64,000 nucleotides of DNA, from the NCBI GenBank assembly GCA_041659285.1, contig JBAZYO010000002.1:186001-250000 (forward strand). Direction: 5' to 3'. This DNA comes from Vicinamibacterales bacterium (lineage in GTDB: Bacteria; Acidobacteriota; Vicinamibacteria; Vicinamibacterales; UBA2999). This document shows positions 19,082-27,323 of this stretch, piece after piece. The notes beneath the pieces are model-generated. The model did not search any database, was not told where the DNA came from, and worked only from the letters and a program-made list of their open reading frames with translations. Numbering within the stretch: the first letter of the stretch is position 1; each line of letters starts with the position of its first letter. The position numbers were made by a program, and so were the translations under genes.

Positions 19082-21952
19082 CTAGAAGTTGAGCTGGACA
19101 CCCAGAGCGAACAACCGCCCCTGAAGAATCGCCGTGGGACGGCCCAGGGCGGATCCGAACGTTTCGGTCTGGCTCAGAATGGTGCTCGAGTTCAGCATGT
19201 TGAAAATGTCGAACTGCGCTTGCAGCTTCGTGCGGCCGACGGTCACGCTCTTCGCCAGGCGCACGTCGATCTGGTTCCGGCGCTCGAGGAACTTGGTTCC
19301 GGGCGTGATCAGCGGCACCGTGATGCTGGTGACGGTCAGCGTCGGAATTTGCGTCCGCGTCACGTTGTAGTCCACGTTGAGCGACGCGTCGGGCACCCGG
19401 TTCTGGGCCGTAACATACTCCGCGTCCTGCCGAGCCGTGCCCACCGGCACGCCGGGCAAGCCCTGCCAGCTGCCACTCAGGTGGATACCGTAGGGCAACG
19501 GATAGGTGCCGGCCAGTTTCAACTGATAGAGGTACGGCAGGTTGAGGTCTCGCTGGTCGCAGAATCGCAGGCTGTTTGGATCATCGACCTGGCAGTTGAC
19601 CGTCGTCTGCCGGCCGGCCGTGACGCCGCCGTACAAACTGGCTCCCCTCGCCCGCGCCGTAAAGCCAACGTCGTAGCCATTGTACCAACGGCGATTTTCG
19701 GTGGAGTTCTTGTCGATGATCTCGACCTGGCCACGCTTGGCCACGTTGAGGTTGTAGATCGGCAGCATTTCAGCCGTGTTCATGGGGTTCGGAATATTGA
19801 TGATGGCGTAGTCGGCAAACGTCGTGAGCACGTTGTCGCTCCAGAACAGCCGCTTGTAGTCGCGCCGGATCCAGTTCGCCGAGAGCAGCACGCCCCCCAT
19901 CAGCTCGCGCTGCAGACCGACCGTGTACTCCCACTGGTAGGGACGCTTGATGTCGGGATCGGGCCGCCGGTTGCTGACCCCGCTGATGTTGAACGGCGTG
20001 TTGACCGGACCAATCTCGTTCGGTTGCGCGATGTCGTCGCCATTCAGGTCCGACCACGTGCGGCGATCGGTCTGCAGGACATTCGGGTTGTAGACCTGCG
20101 CGAATCCCACGGTCGAAAACGCGCGCATGTACTTGCCGACGTGGACCTTGATCGCCGTCTTCGAGTCACCAAACACGTCGTAGACCACACCCAGCCTCGG
20201 CGCCAGATCCTTCCAGCTCGGGAGGTTTTCGACCTTGCCAAAGGACCGCGCGGGGACGAACCGGCCGGCGGGCGACGATTGCTCCGGCACGTAGGTGTTG
20301 AACAGTTCGACGCGCAGGCCCGGGTTCACCGTCAGGCGGTTCCACCGTAGGGAGTCCTGAATGTAGATCCCGAGATCGTACTTAATCACTTCCCGGGTGT
20401 CCTGCGGCGTGTTGTGGATCATCACCGACGCCGGCACCTTGTTGTTGTATTCCTGATAGAGGTCGATGCCGCCGTTCATCGTCCGCTGATGATGGTTGGA
20501 ACCCTTGCCCAACTGGAATCCGAGCTTCAGCGCGTGGGCGCCGGTGACGTAGGACGCCGAACCCGTGAAGGTGTGGCGATCGGGCTCGCGGAAGTAGTAC
20601 GGGCCAATCACCGAACCCCAACGATCGGTCGTAATCCGGTCCAGCCTGCCGATGGCGGTGAGCGCGGTCTCGGGCTGCGTCTCATTGGTGGAGTAGGTCT
20701 CGTCGTTCTCCGACCAGCCCGCCTCGACCAGCAGGCTGCTCGTCAGCGTGCCGGTGTACTTGGCCTGCGCCGTGTAATACCGCTTGGGGCTGCGGATGCC
20801 GCACGCCTCCGCCGTCGGGAACGTGTTGGCGGCGCACTCGTGGCCGCGGAATTTGATGATGCCGTCCGCATAGGCAGCGAACTTGTGCCGCGCCGACATC
20901 TGGTAGGTCAGGCGTATCATGCCGCTCTTGATCAGGTTGTCGTCGACCGTTGGCTGGGTGAAATCCGGCCGGAACGTCCTGTTCGTGGGATCGCTGTTGT
21001 GAAACGAGTCCGTGACGGTCTGATCGACGCCCCAAATGCGGGCCGAACTGAAGAACCACAGCTTGTCCTTCTTCACCGGGCCGCCCACGCCGGCATTGAC
21101 GTCGACGATCTTCTCGACCCGATTGGGGGCCTTGAGGCCGCGCGCGATGAGATCCGGCGTCAGGTTGTCGCTCTGAAACGAGCTCGGCGTCTGCGAGTAG
21201 AACAGGCTGCCCTTGAAGACGTTGCTGCCGTCCTTGGGAATCATGTTGAGGCGGACGCCCGCCGACGGTACATCGGCCGTCAGCGCGCTGGTCTGGTAAC
21301 TCAACTCCTCGAACATGCCCTGATTGAAGTAGTTCTGGATGGCGCCATCACCCTCGATGCCGTTCACGCTCATGCCGTCGACCTGGATGGCGTTGTCGCG
21401 CCGGTCGGAGCCATGGGTGGCCATGTAGGTCTGCTGCATGCCGGCGGTGCCGCCGACGTCGGGCGCGCTCAGCGTCACGCCGTTGAGCGTCGAGCCGACC
21501 GCCCAGATGCTGCGTCCCGTCGGCACCGATTCCAGCAGTTCCTTGGTCATCACCTGCTGGTTGGTCGCCGACTGCATGTCCACGACCGGGGTGGCCCCGG
21601 ACACCGTCACGGTTTCCTCGAGCGTGCCGACACGCAGTTCCGCGTTGATCGGCGCCGTGAAGTTCGCGCGCAACTCGATCCCCTCGCGGGTCACGACCGC
21701 GAACCCAGGCATGGTAAATTTCACTTGGTACAGGCCGGGTCTCAGGTCGACGATGCGATACTGCCCCTGGTCGTCAGACGTGGCCACCCGCACGCCCTCG
21801 ATCAAGGCGGGGCTCCTTGCCTCCACGGTGACACCGGGCATCGCGCCCCCTGAACCGTCTTTCACGACTCCGGCCAGGGCACTCTGCGCAGCCGCGCCGT
21901 TGGCCCACAGTACCGACAATAAACCGACGACGACGGTAGTCCGACTTAACAT
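19082..21952 (-). CDS. TonB-dependent receptor with carboxypeptidase-regulatory-like N-terminus
   Basis: From ATG 21952, with AGGAGG four bases upstream, the protein has 956 residues. A signal peptide leads to an SALAGVVKDGSGGAMPGV-type carboxypeptidase-regulatory-like domain (residues about 22-105). A TonB plug follows (VTVSGATPVVDMQSA, then the DGMSVNGIEGDGA region), then a long Oar-like beta-barrel that ends in GVQLNF with a terminal aromatic. It should import a large substrate across the outer membrane using TonB energy. It is divergent from the secreted propeller gene at 22225 and upstream of the copper/heme gene on the same strand. Confidence 0.9.
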   Translation of the reverse strand: MLSRTTVVVGLLSVLWANGAAAQSALAGVVKDGSGGAMPGVTVEARSPALIEGVRVATSDDQGQYRIVDLRPGLYQVKFTMPGFAVVTREGIELRANFTAPINAELRVGTLEETVTVSGATPVVDMQSATNQQVMTKELLESVPTGRSIWAVGSTLNGVTLSAPDVGGTAGMQQTYMATHGSDRRDNAIQVDGMSVNGIEGDGAIQNYFNQGMFEELSYQTSALTADVPSAGVRLNMIPKDGSNVFKGSLFYSQTPSSFQSDNLTPDLIARGLKAPNRVEKIVDVNAGVGGPVKKDKLWFFSSARIWGVDQTVTDSFHNSDPTNRTFRPDFTQPTVDDNLIKSGMIRLTYQMSARHKFAAYADGIIKFRGHECAANTFPTAEACGIRSPKRYYTAQAKYTGTLTSSLLVEAGWSENDETYSTNETQPETALTAIGRLDRITTDRWGSVIGPYYFREPDRHTFTGSASYVTGAHALKLGFQLGKGSNHHQRTMNGGIDLYQEYNNKVPASVMIHNTPQDTREVIKYDLGIYIQDSLRWNRLTVNPGLRVELFNTYVPEQSSPAGRFVPARSFGKVENLPSWKDLAPRLGVVYDVFGDSKTAIKVHVGKYMRAFSTVGFAQVYNPNVLQTDRRTWSDLNGDDIAQPNEIGPVNTPFNISGVSNRRPDPDIKRPYQWEYTVGLQRELMGGVLLSANWIRRDYKRLFWSDNVLTTFADYAIINIPNPMNTAEMLPIYNLNVAKRGQVEIIDKNSTENRRWYNGYDVGFTARARGASLYGGVTAGRQTTVNCQVDDPNSLRFCDQRDLNLPYLYQLKLAGTYPLPYGIHLSGSWQGLPGVPVGTARQDAEYVTAQNRVPDASLNVDYNVTRTQIPTLTVTSITVPLITPGTKFLERRNQIDVRLAKSVTVGRTKLQAQFDIFNMLNSSTILSQTETFGSALGRPTAILQGRLFALGVQLNF

Positions 21953-22224
21953 CGCACCTCCTCGTGTCCGCGTTCCCGGCGAGTATTTAGTTGGTAGGCG
22001 ACGGAGGCTCTCACAATCCCCCTCCAAGATCAAGCGACGCCCGGCGGGATATGACGCGGCACAACCCACTGATTCGCTACACGCATCGCACTCATGCGCT
22101 ATACCGATGCACAGGATCCGGTTCCGACGCCATAAGATGCGCAACGCGAGACGCCGGGAACGGCGGGGCACTGCAATGTGGACTCGAGCACGCGGCGTCA
22201 ACATTCAACGAAAGGGAGGGCATC
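21953..22224. other. Divergent intergenic region between a TonB receptor and a propeller gene
   Basis: These 272 bases hold both start regions. The minus-side ribosome site is AGGAGG next to 21952; the plus-side site is gggaggg next to 22225. No strong -35/-10 pair stands out on either strand, and no long repeat is seen. Shared control of the two genes is likely but not shown. Confidence 0.5.
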
Positions 22225-23298
22225 GTGACACGCAATATCGTCGCAATCGTCGGGGTGTTGCTGCTGAGTGTCGGCGTCGTGGCGCAACAGGGCGGGCCAA
22301 GCCCTGAGCTGCGCGCCGCGATGGCCAAGCAGGCGGAACTGGAGAAGGTCACACCCAAGTTGCAGGTCACCGAGGAGATCCTGAGCCTTTCGGTTCCCGG
22401 TCATACGATCGGTGAGGCCGTCGGCGTGGCCAAGAACTCGAAGGGGCACCTGTTCGTGTTCACGCGCAGCGGCAACGCCGGCCCGGCCAAGGGCTCGACG
22501 GCGTCGCAGCTCTTCGAATTCGACGCCACGCTCAAGTTCGTGAAGATGTGGGGGCCGGACAACTACGCCGCGTCGTTCGCGCACACCGTGCGCGTCGACA
22601 AGCAGGACAACGTGTGGATGACCGACGAAGGGTCGAACATGATCGTCAAGTTCAACCCCGCGGGGCAAGTGGCGATGGTACTCGGCCGCAAGCCGGAGGC
22701 CCTTGATTACCTCGAGCGGTTCACGGAAGAGGGGCATAAGGAAACCGAGACGGCCCCGGCCCGGCCCGGCGTCTTCAATCGGCCCACCGACGTGGCATTC
22801 GATCCCGAGGGCAACATCTTCATCTCCGACGGCTACAACAATTCGCGGGTGGTGAAGGTGGCCAAGGACGGCACGTGGGTGAAGGATTTGGGTGTGCGTG
22901 GCTCCGCGCCCGATCAGTTCAACACCCCGCACGCCATCGCGGCGGATGCCAAGGGCAACATCTACGTGGCCGACCGCGGCAACCGTCGCGTGCAGGTCTA
23001 TGACAGCAACCTGAACCGCCAGCGCATCATCGACACCGTGGGCGCGCCGTGGAGCGTGTGCGTGTCACCCGGAGCGACCCAGTATCTGTTCAGCGGCGAC
23101 GGCAACGGCAAGATTTACAAGACATCGCTTGACGGCAAGCTGTTGGGCTGGGCGCAAACGGGCCTCGGCCACGGCCAGACCGGCTGCCTGGTGCACGAGT
23201 TGCACTGCGAGTCCGACAGCGTGATCTACAAGGGCGACTGTTCGACCTGGACGGTTTCGAAGATGACGATCAAAGGCGCGGCCGCCGGCACGAAGTAG
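22225..23298 (+). CDS. Exported NHL-type six-bladed beta-propeller protein
   Basis: This protein of 357 residues starts with GTG at 22225 after a gggaggg ribosome site and has a signal peptide (IVAIVGVLLLSVGVVAQ). NHL-type repeats are clear, such as FNRPTDVAFDPEGNIFISD and FNTPHAIAADAKGNIYVADR, each with the NHL blade core and an xVxDxGN turn. The fold resembles peptidyl-hydroxyglycine lyase-type and SMP-30-like propellers, but no active-site motif is assignable. It is probably a periplasmic binding or scaffold protein of the nearby receptor. A lipoprotein of the fumarylacetoacetase family follows 92 bases downstream. Confidence 0.8.
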   Translation: MTRNIVAIVGVLLLSVGVVAQQGGPSPELRAAMAKQAELEKVTPKLQVTEEILSLSVPGHTIGEAVGVAKNSKGHLFVFTRSGNAGPAKGSTASQLFEFDATLKFVKMWGPDNYAASFAHTVRVDKQDNVWMTDEGSNMIVKFNPAGQVAMVLGRKPEALDYLERFTEEGHKETETAPARPGVFNRPTDVAFDPEGNIFISDGYNNSRVVKVAKDGTWVKDLGVRGSAPDQFNTPHAIAADAKGNIYVADRGNRRVQVYDSNLNRQRIIDTVGAPWSVCVSPGATQYLFSGDGNGKIYKTSLDGKLLGWAQTGLGHGQTGCLVHELHCESDSVIYKGDCSTWTVSKMTIKGAAAGTK

Positions 23299-23390
23299 TT
23301 GTTCAGAAGGGCGTCCGGTGTCGACCGGACGCCCTTCCGCTTGTGCGCTCGCACGGGAGACGACCGGCCACGATCCTGGAGGACAAGACG

Positions 23391-24527
23391 ATGACGACAG
23401 CGAGAATCGCAGGGGGATCCGTCGCGATCGCACTGGCATGTGCCATCGCCGGCTGCGGAGTTGGCACCGACGCCCAGGGCGGCGGTGCCGCCGTGCCGTT
23501 CAAACTCGGCACCTTCGAGCGCGGCGGGACGCCGTTTGTCGGCCTGGTGCTGAAAGATACGCAGATCGTGGACATCGCGCAGGCCAACACCGCGTTCGAA
23601 GCGGCGAACGCGTCGGCGCCAAAGCTGGCGGCGCCCGCCGACATGAAACAGATCATCGCGCGCTACGACACCGACTGGAAGGGTCGACTCGCGGCAATCG
23701 CCAAGGACGTGTCGACCGCGAAGGCGGCGCCCGCATACGCCTACGCCATTGGATCCCTCAAGGTGCTCCCGCCGCTGCGTCCGTCCCTCATCCTGAACGC
23801 CGGCGGCAACTACGTCGAGCACACCGCCGGCATCGCCGCGCAGCAACAGCGGACCGGCGCCGCGCCTGAGGCCGCGGCGAAGGCCGTGAGCGCCCCGGGG
23901 ATTTGGGAGCGCAAGCCGGACGATACGCGCGATAACCCCTACCTGTTTCAGAAGTCGCCCACCGTCGTCAGCGGTCCAACCGATCCCATCGTCGTGCCGC
24001 GCGGCCGCACGAACATCGACTACGAGTGCGAGTTCAATGTGGTCATCGGCAAGAGGGCGAAGTACGTGCCGGTGGCGAATGCGGCAGACTTCATCTTCGG
24101 CTACACGATTCAGATCGACGTCTCGGACCGCGGCGGCCGTGGCGATCGCAAGATGGGCGGGTCCGATTGGCTGATCGGGAAGAACCACGATACGTTCGGT
24201 CCGCTCGGCCCGTTCATCGTGCCGAAGGAGTTCGTCAAGGATCCGATGAACACGCGGCACGTGTTCACGCTGAACGAGACAGTCATGCAGGACTCGAACA
24301 CCAACCGCATGAGCCACAACATCTACGAACTGCTCGCGTACGCCTCGAACATCTTGACCCTGAACGTGGGCGACCTCATCTCGGGCGGCAGCCCGGCCGG
24401 CACGAACATTGAGCGGGCCGAGCCGCGCTGGATGCGCGCCGGCGACACGGCGACGTGCGCCATCGATGGCATCGGCACGCAGGTGCACAAGGTCGTGGCC
24501 GAATCGGACATGCAGGGCACGCAATAG
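23391..24527 (+). CDS. Lipoprotein of the fumarylacetoacetate hydrolase family
   Basis: The 378-residue protein begins with a lipoprotein signal (CAIAGC, C22) after a TGGAGG ribosome site. The body is a fumarylacetoacetase (FAH)-fold protein: acidic residues of the metal site occur in the DYECEFNVVIGK segment, followed by GYTIQIDVSDRGGRGDR and a conserved DWLIGKNHDTFGPLGP motif. FAH enzymes hydrolyse C-C bonds in diketo acids and are usually cytosolic, so export is unusual. An extended insertion (about residues 130-175, with QQQRTGAA) separates the N-terminus from the catalytic core. Activity is inferred from family only. Confidence 0.8.
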   Translation: MTTARIAGGSVAIALACAIAGCGVGTDAQGGGAAVPFKLGTFERGGTPFVGLVLKDTQIVDIAQANTAFEAANASAPKLAAPADMKQIIARYDTDWKGRLAAIAKDVSTAKAAPAYAYAIGSLKVLPPLRPSLILNAGGNYVEHTAGIAAQQQRTGAAPEAAAKAVSAPGIWERKPDDTRDNPYLFQKSPTVVSGPTDPIVVPRGRTNIDYECEFNVVIGKRAKYVPVANAADFIFGYTIQIDVSDRGGRGDRKMGGSDWLIGKNHDTFGPLGPFIVPKEFVKDPMNTRHVFTLNETVMQDSNTNRMSHNIYELLAYASNILTLNVGDLISGGSPAGTNIERAEPRWMRAGDTATCAIDGIGTQVHKVVAESDMQGTQ

Positions 24528-24562
24528 GCGCGGCGGCACGGACACCTCGGACCTGAGCCCGA

Positions 24563-24940
24563 ATGCGTGCACCAACACCGTGGCAGTGGTGGTCGATCGT
24601 CGTCGCGGCCCTGGCCATTGTCGCGATGTGGCCCCCGGTTGACGGCAAGAGCCTGGCGGTCACTTTCGTGAACTGGGCCGTGGACCCAACCGGCCGCCTG
24701 CCGGTCCTGCCGCCGCAACTGCCGTTGGGGAAGGGCGACGATTTCGACGCCGTCGAGGCGCACGACGCTGTCGTGCGCCACTACGATGAGATTTACATCA
24801 AGGGGGGCTGGACGCGGCGGCGGTTGGAACTCAAAGTGGCCGGTGAGCCGCTCCGGCCCTCAGCGATGCGGCAGATGCTGATGGCGGCCGCGGTGGTGCT
24901 GGCCGCGGTGACCTGGCGCGTCGCCGTGCGCAAGGGGTAG
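24563..24940 (+). CDS. Small membrane protein of unknown function
   Basis: The 125-residue protein has two hydrophobic segments, one near the N-terminus (WWSIVVAALAIVAMW) and one near the C-terminus (MLMAAAVVLAAVTWRVAV). The middle, exposed part contains many acidic residues (GKGDDFDAVEAHDAVV). I do not recognise a family. It starts 35 bases after the FAH-family lipoprotein and runs in the same direction, and its stop abuts the hairpin at 24937. Confidence 0.55.
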   Translation: MRAPTPWQWWSIVVAALAIVAMWPPVDGKSLAVTFVNWAVDPTGRLPVLPPQLPLGKGDDFDAVEAHDAVVRHYDEIYIKGGWTRRRLELKVAGEPLRPSAMRQMLMAAAVVLAAVTWRVAVRKG

Positions 24941-24963
24941 GGCGCGCCACCGGCGCGGCCTAC
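24937..24963. terminator. Hairpin between converging genes
   Basis: GTAGGGCGCGCC and GGCGCGGCCTAC pair with one mismatch over 12 bases across a 3-base loop. It sits ten bases before the stop of the transporter permease on the other strand and overlaps the stop of the small membrane protein. The gtagg...cctac form matches 9287-9314. Confidence 0.55.
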
Positions 24964-24972
24964 GCGCGTTGA

Positions 24973-26529
24973 CTACTCCCCTGCCTTGCCTACTCCGATT
25001 CCAGCCAGGAACGCGCGCACGACCACGGCCGGGTCCTGCTTCTCGCCGTCCACCGCGAAATTCATGCGCCGCATGTCGGACGCCGACACCCGTCCGCCCA
25101 GCCGGCGCAGCGCCTCGGCAGCCGCCGGATATTGCAGCAGCACGGCGGCGCGGGACACCGGCGCCGCATCGTAGACCGGAAAGTAGCGCCGGTCGTCCTC
25201 GAGCACGGCCAGTCCCAACGCTTCGATGAGGCCGCTGGTCGCATCGCCGGCGGTCACGTCAATCTCGCCGGCGGCCACGGCACGATAAATCAGGTTGAGG
25301 TCCATCACGCGCGGCGCCGCCGCGAACGCCAGGCCGTAGGCCGCGCTCAGCCCCTTGAACCCGTCCGGCCGTTCCAGGAACTCGTAGCCAAACCCCGCCT
25401 TCCATGTAGGCTCCGGCTTTAGCCGGAGCGTCTGCGACAAGTCGCTGACCGTCTTCAACCCCAACCGCTTCGCATCCTCACCGCGCACCAGGATCGCGAA
25501 CGTGTTGTTAAAACCCAGCCGCGGCAGCAAGGTCAGGCCGAGCGACGCATACCGATCGCGGACCCGGGCATACACCTGCTCCGAATCGGCCGAGGGCGGC
25601 TCGTTGAAGATCGCCGTGAGCGAGGTGCCCGTGTACTCGACATAGACATCAATGCCGCCGCTGAGCAACGCCTCGTGGGCAATGGCCGTGCCGCCCAGGT
25701 TCAGCCGCCGCTCGACGGTCAGCCCCGCGCGCTCGATGGCTTGCGCCATCAACTCGCCCAGCACCACCTGCTCCGTGAAGTTCTTCGAGCCAATCACGAC
25801 GTCGGCGCGTCCCGCGCGGTTGCTGCCCGCCACGACGCCCGCGACGCCCAGCGCGGCCACGGCCACGAGCACCACGACATGGCGCGTCGAGCGCCGGCGA
25901 GGGTCGGCCAGCTGCCCGGCGGCGGCCAGCGCGGCGTCGGCGGCCAGAGCCAGCAGCGCGGCCGGGAGCGCGCCGGCGAGGATCACGGTGGGATCCACCA
26001 TGGCCAGGCCGCGAAAGATGTAGTCGCCCAACCCACCCGCGCCAATCGCCGAGGCGATGGTCGCGGTGCCGACGCCGATCACCACCGCCACGCGCAGCCC
26101 CGACACGATCGATGGCAGCGCCAGCGGCCACTCCACCTGGCGCAGCACCTGCCGCGGCGTCAGGCCCATCGCCACCGCGCATTCCACGACTGCGGCCGGC
26201 ACGCCCTGGAGTCCCGTGATCGTGCTCCGCAGAATGGGCAGCACCGCATACACCGTCAGCGCCACAAGGGCCGTCCGCGTGCCGATGCCGCCAATGAACG
26301 GCAGCGGGATCAGGAATCCGAACAGCGCGAGGCTCGGAATGGTCTGCGCCAGGTTGGCGAGGCCGACAACGGGACGGGACAGGGACGGCCGCCGGGCGGC
26401 CAGCACGCCGAGCGGGATGCCGATCGCGGCGGCAATGGCAGTGGACGCCGCCACCAGCACGACGTGCTCGCCCACCCGCGTCATCAACTCCGCGCGGTGC
26501 GACGCGATGAACTCCAGGAGCTCGCTCAT
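24973..26529 (-). CDS. ABC transporter permease fused to substrate-binding domain, glycine betaine/choline type
   Basis: In this 518-residue protein residues about 1-210 form a permease of the OpuBB/OpuCB type: the EAA-like loop ECAVAMGLTPRQVLRQVEWPLALPSI and several hydrophobic helices. From about residue 240 the GSKNFTEQVVLGELMAQ motif begins a glycine betaine/choline-binding domain (OpuBC/OpuCC type). Fusions of this kind are known. Near residue 370 the insert LRLKPEPTW is encoded by the palindrome at 25410-25429. Its start overlaps the stop of the ATPase by four bases (ATGA), so the genes are coupled. The exact quaternary amine is not readable. Confidence 0.9.
   Translation of the reverse strand: MSELLEFIASHRAELMTRVGEHVVLVAASTAIAAAIGIPLGVLAARRPSLSRPVVGLANLAQTIPSLALFGFLIPLPFIGGIGTRTALVALTVYAVLPILRSTITGLQGVPAAVVECAVAMGLTPRQVLRQVEWPLALPSIVSGLRVAVVIGVGTATIASAIGAGGLGDYIFRGLAMVDPTVILAGALPAALLALAADAALAAAGQLADPRRRSTRHVVVLVAVAALGVAGVVAGSNRAGRADVVIGSKNFTEQVVLGELMAQAIERAGLTVERRLNLGGTAIAHEALLSGGIDVYVEYTGTSLTAIFNEPPSADSEQVYARVRDRYASLGLTLLPRLGFNNTFAILVRGEDAKRLGLKTVSDLSQTLRLKPEPTWKAGFGYEFLERPDGFKGLSAAYGLAFAAAPRVMDLNLIYRAVAAGEIDVTAGDATSGLIEALGLAVLEDDRRYFPVYDAAPVSRAAVLLQYPAAAEALRRLGGRVSASDMRRMNFAVDGEKQDPAVVVRAFLAGIGVGKAGE
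25410..25429. repeat. CTCCGGCTTTAGCCGGAG palindrome inside the permease-binding gene
   Basis: A perfect palindrome GCTCCGGCTTTAGCCGGAGC is located within the coding region. On the minus strand it codes LRLKPEPT in frame. The same element, split by 30 bases, occurs at 26547-26594. Confidence 0.85.
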
Positions 26530-27317
26530 GTGGGACTAGATGTAGTCTCCGGCTTCTTGACCGCCGAAGCCTTGGCGAAGGTGGTTAGCCGGAGCTCACC
26601 GAACAACGACGTCACCCGGAAATCATCCGACGCCCTCACCCGCTCCGGCGTGTCGCACGCGATCAGCTCGCCCTCGTGCAGCACGGCAATCTGATCCGCC
26701 AACGCACAGGCCTCGGCCATGTCATGCGTGACGAGGATCACCGACCGGTGCAAGGTCTTTTGCACGCGCAGGAACTCGGCGTGCAGTTCGCCTTTTGTGA
26801 TCGGATCGAGGGCGCCAAACGGCTCGTCCATCAGCAACAGCGGCGGGTCCGCGGCCAGGGCCCGCGCCAGGCCGGCGCGTTGCCGCTGGCCGCCCGACAG
26901 TTCATCCGGCCATCGCCCGCGAAACATGCCGGGTGCCAGGCCCACCAGCGTCAGCAACTCGTCCACGCGCGCGGTCACGCGCTCCGCCGGCCACGCCAGC
27001 AGGCGCGGCACGGTCGCGATGTTGTCGGCCACGGTCAGGTGCGGAAACAGGCCGGCGTCCTGGATCACGTAGCCGGTGCGCCGGCGCAACGCGATCGGAT
27101 CCCATTCGCGCGTGCTCTTCCCGTCCACCACGACGTCGCCGCTATCGGGGTCGAGCAGCCGGTTAACGAGCCGCAACAGCGTGGTCTTGCCGGACCCGCT
27201 CCGGCCGACCAGCGCCACCGTCTGTCCGGCGGGCACCGACAGCGACACGCTCCGCAGCACGGTCCGTCCCCCGCGACTCGCAGATACATCCGCGAACTGG
27301 ACGGCAGGGGCGGCCAT
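26526..27317 (-). CDS. ABC transporter ATP-binding protein, glycine betaine/choline type
   Basis: The 263-residue protein has Walker A GRSGSGKTT, the signature LSGGQRQR, Walker B LLLMDEPFGALD, and the switch HDM, all in canonical order. With the adjoining permease-binding fusion it forms an osmolyte-type transporter. The C-terminal tail LRLTTFAKASAVKKPETTSSPT does not resemble the CBS or short tails of other members and is encoded by repeat sequence (26547-26594). Its stop overlaps the next start by four bases. Upstream gene spacing (27324) suggests it may be read with the beta-barrel gene. Confidence 0.93.
   Translation of the reverse strand: MAAPAVQFADVSASRGGRTVLRSVSLSVPAGQTVALVGRSGSGKTTLLRLVNRLLDPDSGDVVVDGKSTREWDPIALRRRTGYVIQDAGLFPHLTVADNIATVPRLLAWPAERVTARVDELLTLVGLAPGMFRGRWPDELSGGQRQRAGLARALAADPPLLLMDEPFGALDPITKGELHAEFLRVQKTLHRSVILVTHDMAEACALADQIAVLHEGELIACDTPERVRASDDFRVTSLFGELRLTTFAKASAVKKPETTSSPT
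26547..26594. repeat. Palindromic element split by a 30-base insertion
   Basis: CTCCGGCTT (26547-26555) and TAGCCGGAG (26586-26594) are the two halves of the palindrome found intact at 25411-25428. Exactly 30 bases (26556-26585) separate them, themselves containing an imperfect palindrome (ccgccgaagccttggcg). The insert adds ten codons, TTFAKASAVK, without breaking the frame. Confidence 0.8.
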
Positions 27318-27323
27318 GGGTGT

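Noticed and set aside
17600..20350. Long plus-strand open frame over the copper/heme and receptor genes
   Set aside because: Antisense to a receptor with clear plug and barrel motifs; no ribosome site or conserved domain.
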